Notes under the pieces: model-generated | What the model saw: only the letters and a program-made list of their open reading frames with translations | Told to the model about the DNA's origin: nothing | Databases searched by the model: none | NCBI RefSeq assembly: GCF_001896205.1 | Contig: NZ_MPNU01000001.1 | Location: forward strand, 3,513,107-3,577,106 | Length of the DNA stretch: 64,000 nt | Source: Edwardsiella piscicida | Lineage (GTDB): Bacteria; Pseudomonadota; Gammaproteobacteria; Enterobacterales; Enterobacteriaceae | Direction: 5' to 3' | Shown here: positions 55,698-64,000 of the stretch, piece after piece | How positions within the stretch are numbered: position 1 is the stretch's first letter | Layout of the letters: each line of letters opens with the position of its first letter | Position numbers and translations under genes: made by a program

Positions 55698-56042
55698 CTA
55701 CTGTAGCGGGTGTACGTCGCTGGCCTGGTGCAGCGCCAGCTGATAGGAGCTATCCACCAGCTGATACAGCAGCGAGTCGTTGATCGCGCCGTCCAGAAAC
55801 ACGGTGCTCCAGTGCGCCTTGTTCAGCCGACGGCTCGGCACGATGTCTTTATGCAGGCTGCGTAGGCGGGTGGCCTGTTCGCAGCTGGTTTTCACCGCGA
55901 CCGCCGGACGCCCTTCGCCGTTCTCAACCATGGCAAACAAAACACCGCCGACGCGCGCCTGATGCGTCCGCCAGCGATTTTGCAGGCTCTGCTGCGCGCC
56001 GGGCTTTGACAGGCAGTATTGCATAAAAGCCGAATCATTCAT
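55698..56042 (-). CDS. yjbR: MmcQ/YjbR-family protein
   Basis: A 114-residue cytoplasmic protein with the YjbR fold (double-wing DNA-binding-like). [39 protein letters not shown] and the signature [34 protein letters not shown] match E. coli YjbR. The start is the ATG at 56042; a TTG lies one codon upstream. It overlaps yjbQ by 8 bases, and both sit beside uvrA as in E. coli. Its function is unknown. Confidence 0.9.
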   Translation of the reverse strand: MNDSAFMQYCLSKPGAQQSLQNRWRTHQARVGGVLFAMVENGEGRPAVAVKTSCEQATRLRSLHKDIVPSRRLNKAHWSTVFLDGAINDSLLYQLVDSSYQLALHQASDVHPLQ

Positions 56043-56463
56043 CAATCCTATCCCCTTGTATGGTTGCTACAATACGGCGCGCGCCGCCCTGTATGCGGTG
56101 TTCGCCAAGCCAAATACCCTGCCAGGTTCCAAGCTGTAACGCGCCCTGACGCACCGGCACCGTCAGCGAGACGCCCAGCAGAGACGACGCAATATGGGCG
56201 GGCATATCGTCCGCGCCTTCATCGTCGTGCGCATAGGGAGCGCCGTCCGGCACCGTGCGCGAAAAATAACCTTCCATGTCATAGCGCACTGTGGGATCAC
56301 AGTTTTCATTGAGGGTAAGCGACGCAGAGGTGTGCTGTAACAGCAGGTGCAACAACCCGACCCGCACCTGACGCAGCGCGGGCAGGCCGGCAATAATCTC
56401 GGCAGTAATCAGGTGGAAACCACGCGGTCTCGCCCGCAGAACCAGGGTATGCTGATACCACAT
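56035..56463 (-). CDS. yjbQ: YjbQ (UPF0047) protein
   Basis: A 142-residue compact beta-barrel protein. [51 protein letters not shown] and [14 protein letters not shown] are the family signature; the His/Asp/Glu residues form a metal-like pocket. Members have weak thiamine-phosphate-synthase activity in vitro, but the natural role is unknown. It overlaps yjbR by 8 bases and precedes it, so the two are co-translated. Confidence 0.92.
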   Translation of the reverse strand: MWYQHTLVLRARPRGFHLITAEIIAGLPALRQVRVGLLHLLLQHTSASLTLNENCDPTVRYDMEGYFSRTVPDGAPYAHDDEGADDMPAHIASSLLGVSLTVPVRQGALQLGTWQGIWLGEHRIQGGARRIVATIQGDRIDE

Positions 56464-56625
56464 CTTGCGACGTCCTCAATAAGTATATTCTTTGTACAGC
56501 CGGCAGCAAGAAAACGCAGCGGAAAGTTCTGTAAAGATAGCCAGACGCCGCGTCAGTAACGCGTAGACAAGGGGAGATACGCGTTACTAAACGCAGAATC
56601 TACGCAGCGTCCGCCCGCGCGGCCG

Positions 56626-57831
56626 CTATTCCTGCGACGCCATGACGCGAACCAGCGCGGCGGCCACGCGATCGAGGTTGCCCTCGTTGAGTCCCGCCAT
56701 GCACATGCGCCCGCTGCCGACCAGGTAAACGCCATCGCGCCGGCGCAGATCGCCGACCTGCTGCGCACTGAGTCCGGTATAGCTGAACATGCCTCGCTGC
56801 TGACACAGGTAGTCAAAGCGGCGCGACGGCAGCGCCAGGTTGAGGTGCGACGCCAGCCGCTCGCGCATGGCGATGATGCGCAGGCGCATCGCCTCGACCT
56901 CTTCGCGCCACTGACGCTGTAACGCGGCGTCATTCAGCACGGCGGCCACCAAGGCGGCGCCGTGCAGCGGCGGGCTGGAGTAGTTGCGCCGCACCGTCGC
57001 CTTCAGTTGCCCCAGCACCCGCCCGGCCTCGGCCTCATCGCTGCACATGACCGATAGACCACCGACGCGCTCGCCGTACAGCGAGAAAATTTTAGAGAAC
57101 GAGTTGCTGACCAAGCAGGGCAGCCCTGCGGCGGCCATCGTCCTGATAGCATAGGCATCCTGCTCCATGCCGCCGCCGAACCCCTGATAGGCGATATCCA
57201 GAAACGGGATCAGCGCCCGACGTCGCAGCAGCGACACCAGACTATCCCACTGCGCCGGCGTCAGATCCGAACCGGTGGGATTATGACAGCAGGGGTGAAG
57301 CAGCACGATGCTGTGGGGCGGCAGCTGTTCCAGCGTCGCCAGCATGGCATCGAAGCAGACGCCCAGCGTCTGAGGGTCAAAATAGGGATAGCGATGCACC
57401 CGGAACCCTGCGCCCTCGAAAATCGCGATATGATTCTCCCAGGTCGGATCGCTGACCCAGACCTCGGCCCGGGGAAAATATCGCCGCAGAAAGTCCGCGC
57501 CCACCTTGAGCGCGCCTGAGCCCCCCAGGGTCTGGATGGTCGCCACTCGCCGCGCGCGCAGCGCGGGATGATCGTCCCCCAGCAGCAGCGACTGCACCGC
57601 GCTGCGGTAGTCTGCCATCCCCTCCATCGGTAGATAGAGCGGTGCCGCCGGCGCCGCGGCGTTCAGCCGGGCCAGCGCCGTCGCGACAGAGGCCAGCATC
57701 GGCACCTCGCCCCGCTGGTCATAGTACAGGCCGATGCTCAGATTCACTTTGTGCGCGCGGGCGTCCCGCTGATAGCTCTCCATCAGGGAGAGGATCGGAT
57801 CGCCGGCATAGTCATCTACATGTTCAAACAC
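56626..57831 (-). CDS. tyrB: Aromatic amino acid aminotransferase TyrB
   Basis: PLP transaminase completing tyrosine, phenylalanine and leucine synthesis. It is 401 residues. [56 protein letters not shown] and [21 protein letters not shown] (with the PLP lysine in SFSKIF) match E. coli TyrB better than AspC. The start at 57831 is GTG, with GGAG about 6 bases upstream. No TyrR box was evident in the 250-base gap to the divergent reductase gene. It follows the uvrA-yjbR-yjbQ neighbourhood as in E. coli. Confidence 0.96.
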   Translation of the reverse strand: MFEHVDDYAGDPILSLMESYQRDARAHKVNLSIGLYYDQRGEVPMLASVATALARLNAAAPAAPLYLPMEGMADYRSAVQSLLLGDDHPALRARRVATIQTLGGSGALKVGADFLRRYFPRAEVWVSDPTWENHIAIFEGAGFRVHRYPYFDPQTLGVCFDAMLATLEQLPPHSIVLLHPCCHNPTGSDLTPAQWDSLVSLLRRRALIPFLDIAYQGFGGGMEQDAYAIRTMAAAGLPCLVSNSFSKIFSLYGERVGGLSVMCSDEAEAGRVLGQLKATVRRNYSSPPLHGAALVAAVLNDAALQRQWREEVEAMRLRIIAMRERLASHLNLALPSRRFDYLCQQRGMFSYTGLSAQQVGDLRRRDGVYLVGSGRMCMAGLNEGNLDRVAAALVRVMASQE

Positions 57832-58084
57832 GGGGGCTCCTTGTTGGCGCGGTCCTAGGGTAAGGGATCCGTCACCGACGGCAGCCCGGCACCGGCCGTG
57901 GCGGCGTACCGGGGCAGCACCTCGGTGCGCTCCACGTCATAACATACCCTTAACCGAAGGGAAAACACCAGCGGGGTCACGCTCTCGCTGCGCCGCCTCT
58001 GCGCGGAGATCCATAGCTGAGATGAATATGCTAAGGTGAAAATCTGACGATATATTCCCCACCCATCCGCAACGGAGATGCCCC

Positions 58085-58915
58085 ATGTCCACCCCTCCTT
58101 TTATTACGCTGAATGACGGTAACCGCATTCCCCAGCTGGGACTCGGCGTCTGGCAGGTCAGCGATACGCTGGCCCGTGACGTGGTCAGCGAGGCGCTGCG
58201 CGTCGGCTATCGCGCCATTGATACCGCCGCGATCTATGGCAATGAGAGCGGCGTCGGCCAGGCGCTGCAGCAAAGCGGTCTGGCACGAGAGTCGCTGTTT
58301 ATCACCACTAAGCTGTGGAACGCGGACCACATGGCGGTCGATAAGGCGTTCCACGCCAGCCTGCATAAGCTGCGCCTTGAGTATGTTGATCTGTACCTGA
58401 TCCACTGGCCAATGGCGCTGCAGGATACCTTTGTTCACGCCTGGCGTCGGCTGATCGACCTGCGGCGTCAGGGCGTGGTTAAAAGCATCGGGGTGTGCAA
58501 CTTCAACATTGCCCATCTCCAGCGCCTGCTGGACGAAACCGGCGTGGTGCCGACCATCAACCAAATTGAGCTACACCCGCTGATGCAGCAGCGGGAGCTG
58601 CAGTCATGGAATAGTCACCACGGTATTGCCACGGAGGCCTGGAGCCCACTGGCGCAGGGGGGAGAGGGCGTATTTGACGCGGAGCCGATCCGTCGTTTGG
58701 CGGCCAAATATGGCAAGACACCGGCGCAGATCGTGATCCGCTGGCATCTGGACAGCGGGAGGATCGTGATCCCCAAAACGGTCTCGGCCATGCGTCTGAA
58801 GGAAAATATCGACGTATTTGACTTTACGCTGGAGGCGGCTGAACGGGCGCAGATCGCTCGCCTAGAGTGTGGCAAGCGCTTAGGCTCCGATCCCGCCACC
58901 TATATGCGCCTGTAG
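58085..58915 (+). CDS. dkgA: Aldo-keto reductase, DkgA-type 2,5-diketo-D-gluconate reductase
   Basis: NADPH-dependent reductase of 276 residues with a TIM barrel. The catalytic tetrad is visible: Asp in YRAIDTAAIYGNE (with Tyr), Lys in FITTKLWN and His in YLIHWPM. NADP contacts are in SIGVCNFNIAHLQRLL, EAWSPLAQGG and IPKTVSAMRLKENIDVFDF. It is closer to E. coli DkgA (YqhE) than DkgB. Natural substrates probably include methylglyoxal and keto-sugars or keto-esters. The orthology call is less certain than the family call. Confidence 0.85.
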   Translation: MSTPPFITLNDGNRIPQLGLGVWQVSDTLARDVVSEALRVGYRAIDTAAIYGNESGVGQALQQSGLARESLFITTKLWNADHMAVDKAFHASLHKLRLEYVDLYLIHWPMALQDTFVHAWRRLIDLRRQGVVKSIGVCNFNIAHLQRLLDETGVVPTINQIELHPLMQQRELQSWNSHHGIATEAWSPLAQGGEGVFDAEPIRRLAAKYGKTPAQIVIRWHLDSGRIVIPKTVSAMRLKENIDVFDFTLEAAERAQIARLECGKRLGSDPATYMRL

Positions 58916-58926
58916 GCGGTGAGCAC

Positions 58927-58956
58927 AGCCCTGATGCTAAGGCATCAGGGCTATTT
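58927..58956 (+). terminator. Rho-independent terminator after dkgA
   Basis: AGCCCTGATGC (58927-58937) pairs perfectly with GCATCAGGGCT (58942-58952), loop TAAG, then ATTTG. The 11-bp stem lies 11 bases beyond the stop. ygiQ converges from the other side, ending at 58968. Confidence 0.85.
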
Positions 58957-58967
58957 GGGCTGGGGCA

Positions 58968-61232
58968 TTAGCGCGGCTTTTTCGCCTGCCCGGCAGGACG
59001 CGCCGGACGGGCGTTACGCCCTTCGGGGCGAGCAGGACGGCCATTATTTCCCTTTCCGCCCGAGCGGGGCGCGGGCTGCGCGGCGCCCTTCGCGGCCCCG
59101 CGCGTTGCCGGTCGTCCCGTCCCCTGAGGATGAGCGCCGGTATGCTTGGTCATGGCCGGCGTCATGTTGCGCTGATAGCCGCGGCGCGCGGCGCGCTGCT
59201 CCTCCAGCGTCGGCGCAGGCACCAGACACTCGCGACGATTGCCGATCAGGTGCTGTAGCCCCATCTCCTCCAGCGCGGCGCGGATCATCGGCCAGTTAGC
59301 CGGATCGTGATAGCGCAGCAGCGCCTTATGCAGCCTGCGCTGGCGCTCGCCCTTCGGCACCACCACATCCTCGCTCTTATAGTCCACCTTGGCCAGCGGG
59401 TTCTTGCCGGTGTAATACATGGTGGTCGAGTTGGCCAGCGGTGACGGATAGAAGTTCTGCACCTGATCGAGGCGGAAGCGGTGCTGCTTTAGCCACAGCG
59501 CCAGATTGACCATATCCTCATCCCGGGTTCCCGGGTGCGCGGAGATAAAGTAGGGGATAAGGTACTGCTCTTTCCCGGCCTGTTTCGAATAGGCGTCAAA
59601 CAGCTCCTTAAAGCGATAGTAGCTGCCCATCCCCGGCTTCATCATCTTGGACAGCGGCCCTTCTTCCGTATGCTCCGGCGCGATCTTCAGATAGCCGCCG
59701 ACGTGGTGCGTGGCCAGCTCTTTGATATAGCGCGGATCCTGTACCGCCAGATCGTAGCGCACCCCGGAGGCGATCAGGATCTTCTTCACCCCCTGCAGAT
59801 CGCGGGCGCGCCGGTAGAGATTAATGGTCGGCTCATGGTTGGTGTCCATATGACGACAGATATCCGGATAGACGCAGGAGGCGCGGCGGCAGGTCTGCTC
59901 CGCGCGCGGCGACTGGCAGCGCAGCATATACATATTGGCGGTCGGGCCGCCCAGATCGGAGATGATACCGGTAAATCCGGGGACCTTATCGCGGATCTCT
60001 TCGATCTCACGAATGATGGAGTCCTCGGAGCGGCTCTGGATGATGCGGCCCTCGTGCTCAGTGATCGAGCAGAAGGCGCAGCCGCCGTAGCAGCCGCGCA
60101 TAATGTTGACGGAGAAGCGGATCATGTCATAGGCTGGCAGGCGGGCCTTGCCGTAAGCGGGATGCGGCACGCGCTGGAACGGCAGCGCATAGACGCTGTC
60201 CATCTCCTCGGTGCTCAGCGGGATCGCCGGCGGGTTGACCCACACGTAGCGATCGCCGTGCTTCTGCATCAGGGCTCGGGCACAGCCGGGGTTCGTCTCA
60301 TGGTGCAAAATACGCGAGGCGTGGGCATACATCACCTTATCGCCCTTCACCTTCTCAAACGACGGCAGCAGCACATAGGTCTTCTCCCACGGCTTTGGCT
60401 TAGGCGCGCGTACGCTGATCGGCGTCGCCTCATCCGCGGCCTTGGGCGAGCAGGCCAAATCGTCGCCGTAGGGGTTTGGAATGGGATCAATCCGCCCCGG
60501 CATGTCGATACGGGTCGAATCTACCCCGCTCCAGCCCGGCAGGGCCTCTTTGCGCATGATGGCGGTATTGCGCACGTCGCAGATAGAGGCGATGGGCTCG
60601 CCCGCCGCTAAACGGTGCGCGACCTCGACCAGCGGGCGCTCGCCGTTGCCATACATCAGCATATCCGCCTTGGCATCCACCAACACAGAGCGGCGCACCG
60701 TATCCGACCAATAGTCATAGTGCGCCACGCGGCGCAGGCTGGCCTCGATACCCCCAAGGATCACTGGGACATCGCTGAAAGCCTCTTTACAGCGCTGGCT
60801 GTAGACCAGCGTGGCGCGATCCGGGCGCTTGCCGCCCTCGTTGTTCGGCGTATAGGCGTCATCGTGGCGCAGCTTACGATCGGCCGTATAGCGGTTAATC
60901 ATCGAATCCATGTTCCCGGCGGTGACGCCAAAAAACAGGTTCGGCTTACCCAGACGCATAAAGTCGTCTTTGCTGGTCCAGTCCGGCTGAGCGATGATGC
61001 CGACCCGGAAACCCTGCGCCTCCAGCATGCGGCCAACAATCGCCATACCAAAGCTGGGATGATCCACATAGGCATCCCCGGTCACGATGATAATGTCGCA
61101 GCTGTCCCAGCCTAGCTTATCCATCTCTGCACGCGACATCGGTAAAAAAGGCGCGGTGCCGAAACATTCGGCCCAATAAGGGGTATAGGAGAACAGATCG
61201 CGCTCCGGTTGGATCAGGCTGACACTACTCAT
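58968..61232 (-). CDS. ygiQ: Radical SAM protein YgiQ
   Basis: A 754-residue radical SAM enzyme of unknown substrate. The N-terminal cobalamin-binding-like region (about 40-150) has [34 protein letters not shown]. The radical SAM core carries the cluster motif [18 protein letters not shown] (CxxxCxxC) and [13 protein letters not shown]. The C-terminal DUF3362 part (about 590-690) precedes a basic Ala/Pro/Arg/Gly-rich tail (about 690-754) that is probably disordered and may bind nucleic acid. E. coli YgiQ is 739 residues. It is separated from metA by 150 bases. Confidence 0.94.
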   Translation of the reverse strand: MSSVSLIQPERDLFSYTPYWAECFGTAPFLPMSRAEMDKLGWDSCDIIIVTGDAYVDHPSFGMAIVGRMLEAQGFRVGIIAQPDWTSKDDFMRLGKPNLFFGVTAGNMDSMINRYTADRKLRHDDAYTPNNEGGKRPDRATLVYSQRCKEAFSDVPVILGGIEASLRRVAHYDYWSDTVRRSVLVDAKADMLMYGNGERPLVEVAHRLAAGEPIASICDVRNTAIMRKEALPGWSGVDSTRIDMPGRIDPIPNPYGDDLACSPKAADEATPISVRAPKPKPWEKTYVLLPSFEKVKGDKVMYAHASRILHHETNPGCARALMQKHGDRYVWVNPPAIPLSTEEMDSVYALPFQRVPHPAYGKARLPAYDMIRFSVNIMRGCYGGCAFCSITEHEGRIIQSRSEDSIIREIEEIRDKVPGFTGIISDLGGPTANMYMLRCQSPRAEQTCRRASCVYPDICRHMDTNHEPTINLYRRARDLQGVKKILIASGVRYDLAVQDPRYIKELATHHVGGYLKIAPEHTEEGPLSKMMKPGMGSYYRFKELFDAYSKQAGKEQYLIPYFISAHPGTRDEDMVNLALWLKQHRFRLDQVQNFYPSPLANSTTMYYTGKNPLAKVDYKSEDVVVPKGERQRRLHKALLRYHDPANWPMIRAALEEMGLQHLIGNRRECLVPAPTLEEQRAARRGYQRNMTPAMTKHTGAHPQGTGRPATRGAAKGAAQPAPRSGGKGNNGRPARPEGRNARPARPAGQAKKPR

Positions 61233-61382
61233 GACGGTACTCTTGTATTGATAAGACAGGCAGGTCTGGTGAACAAATCATCAGGATCAGGGCGGCGATT
61301 ATACGCATTACAGCGGAGAAATGTGAGGGTTATTTGTCATTCCCCCGTCTACTACTCCGCCCGGGGGAATGGCGCGCAGAGC

Positions 61383-62312
61383 TTACTCCAGGGTGGGATT
61401 CATCTGACGCAGATCGTAAGGGGTTATCTGGTAAACGCAGTAGTTCAACCAGTTACTGAACAGCAGGTGACCGTGACTGCGCCAGGTCGCCGACGGCGCA
61501 CCGTCTGGGTTGTCGCGGGGAAAATAGTTGAACGGCAGCGCCGGCGCCAGGCCCGCGTGCAGATCGCGCCAATATTCCGCGCCCAGCGTGTGGGCGTCAT
61601 ACTCCGGATGGCCCGTCACAAACACCGTCCGCTTATCGGCGCTGGCAAACAGGTAGGCGCCGGCCTGCACAGACTCGGCAAAAATCTGCAGATCGGTATG
61701 CGTGCGGATCGCCTGCGACGGAAAGTCGGCATAGCGCGAGTGCGGCGCCAAAAAGCCGTCGTCAAAGCCGCGGGTCAGCAGCGCCAGCGGATCGAGCGTC
61801 TGATGCTCATACACCCCGGAGAGCTTCTGCGTCCGCGTCATCTTAGGTAGCCCATACAGTACATTGAGCGCCGCCTGGGCGGCCCAGCAGACGAACAGGG
61901 TGGATGTCACGTGCGCCCGCGCCCAGGTAATAACCCGTACGATCTGCGACCAATAGGCAACATCGCCAAAGTCCACCTGCCCCAGCGGTGCGCCGGTCAC
62001 GATAAGACCATCAAAGTTTTCCTGCTGAATATCCTCAAAATGGCAGTAAAAGTTATTCAGATGCTCCGTCGGCGTATTTTTTGACTCGCGCCGATCGATG
62101 CGCAGCAGCTGAATATCGATCTGCAGCGGCGAGTTCGACAGCAGACGCAGAAACTGATTTTCAGTCTCGATTTTCTTTGGCATCAGATTCAGCAGCAGCA
62201 CCTTCAGCGGACGAATCTCCTGCACCGCGGCCCGAGAGTCGGTCATAACAAAGACATTTTCATTACGCAAAAAATTAACGGCGGGCAACGCGTCGGGGAT
62301 CCTGATTGGCAT
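61383..62312 (-). CDS. metA: Homoserine O-succinyltransferase MetA
   Basis: First committed step of methionine synthesis, acylating homoserine with succinyl-CoA. It is 309 residues from the ATG at 62312 ([23 protein letters not shown]), the E. coli length. The catalytic Cys is in [20 protein letters not shown] and the catalytic His in [31 protein letters not shown] is also typical of the glutamine-amidotransferase-like fold. A longer in-frame start runs through the ribosome site and MetJ region and is rejected. A MetJ operator lies 35 bases upstream. Confidence 0.97.
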   Translation of the reverse strand: MPIRIPDALPAVNFLRNENVFVMTDSRAAVQEIRPLKVLLLNLMPKKIETENQFLRLLSNSPLQIDIQLLRIDRRESKNTPTEHLNNFYCHFEDIQQENFDGLIVTGAPLGQVDFGDVAYWSQIVRVITWARAHVTSTLFVCWAAQAALNVLYGLPKMTRTQKLSGVYEHQTLDPLALLTRGFDDGFLAPHSRYADFPSQAIRTHTDLQIFAESVQAGAYLFASADKRTVFVTGHPEYDAHTLGAEYWRDLHAGLAPALPFNYFPRDNPDGAPSATWRSHGHLLFSNWLNYCVYQITPYDLRQMNPTLE

Positions 62313-62346
62313 AAACGCTCTCCTGCGGCGATCAAAGGCGATCCTT

Positions 62347-62370
62347 GTCCATTTGGACATCTAGATAGCT
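62347..62370 (-). promoter_or_regulatory. MetJ operator (tandem met boxes) before metA
   Basis: On the minus strand the run AGCTATCT-AGATGTCC-AAATGGAC forms three adjacent 8-base units resembling the met box AGACGTCT (about 5, 6 and 3-4 matches). The first two units nearly equal those of the E. coli metA operator. Repression by MetJ with SAM is expected. Confidence 0.75.
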
Positions 62371-62466
62371 AAATTAATCAGTTTTACGCCGTTTGTACAG
62401 CGCCGGAGCGTTGAGAAATTTTCATCTAGAGTGCGTGCGGCACCGCGGCGCCGCACGCAGCGGACG

Positions 62467-64000
<1,534 letters not shown>

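Noticed and set aside
57832..58084. TyrR box upstream of tyrB
   Set aside because: No TGTAAA-N6-TTTACA-like palindrome was found in the gap.

Overview
The window is ordinary bacterial chromosome from a GC-rich member of the Enterobacterales. Nearly every protein aligns end to end with an Escherichia coli relative from memory, and Fis appears identical to the E. coli protein. A type II dehydroquinase (aroQ), absent from E. coli, lies beside accBC, and base composition is about 60 % GC by eye. Together these fit Hafniaceae, most likely Edwardsiella. That is an inference from gene content, not a database match. I see no rRNA, tRNA, CRISPR array, insertion sequence, integrase or prophage gene.

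Layout. Positions 1-9000 (minus strand) hold the 5' part of yhdP, then rng, yhdE, mreD, mreC, mreB and csrD. Positions 9295-19967 (plus strand) hold a hupE-like gene, acuI, msrP-msrQ, aroQ, accB-accC, yhdT-panF, prmA and dusB-fis. Positions 20282-24639 are a small accessory stretch: a DUF211 protein paired with a membrane protein, a secreted protein, ygaC, and an lrgA/lrgB-type pair divergent from a LysR regulator. Positions 24775-28003 carry yjcE and the purine permease gene ghxP. Positions 51534-63627 hold a small membrane protein gene, divergent ssb/uvrA, yjbR, yjbQ, tyrB, a dkgA-type reductase, ygiQ, metA and an ampC-type beta-lactamase.

The centre (28243-51496) is the most distinctive part: a nearly complete purine/uric-acid catabolic island of the ygeW-to-guaD type. 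It contains guaD, xanQ, xdhD, ygfM, ssnA, ygfK, mocA, yqeC, yqeB, yqeA, hyuA, ygeY, ygeX, ygeW and the sigma54 activator gene ygeV. A coherent reading is as follows. Permeases import purines and GuaD deaminates guanine. XdhD/YgfM/YgfK, with molybdenum cofactor supplied by MocA/YqeB/YqeC, carry out redox on the purine ring. SsnA, HyuA and YgeY hydrolyse ring-opened products. YgeW and YqeA recover carbamoyl phosphate and make ATP. YgeX turns 2,3-diaminopropionate into pyruvate and ammonia. In E. coli K-12 these genes lie elsewhere; here the block sits between ghxP and ssb-uvrA, where E. coli has soxRS and neighbours.

The island carries a readable regulatory layer. There is a strong sigma54 -24/-12 element and a perfect CRP site before ygfK, and weaker sigma54-like elements before ygeW, xanQ and yqeC. 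An inverted pair of 16-bp sites with an identical core lies in the ygeW-ygeV gap, and PurR-like palindromes lie before ghxP and between mocA and ygfK. This suggests YgeV acts with RpoN and CRP on the whole island.
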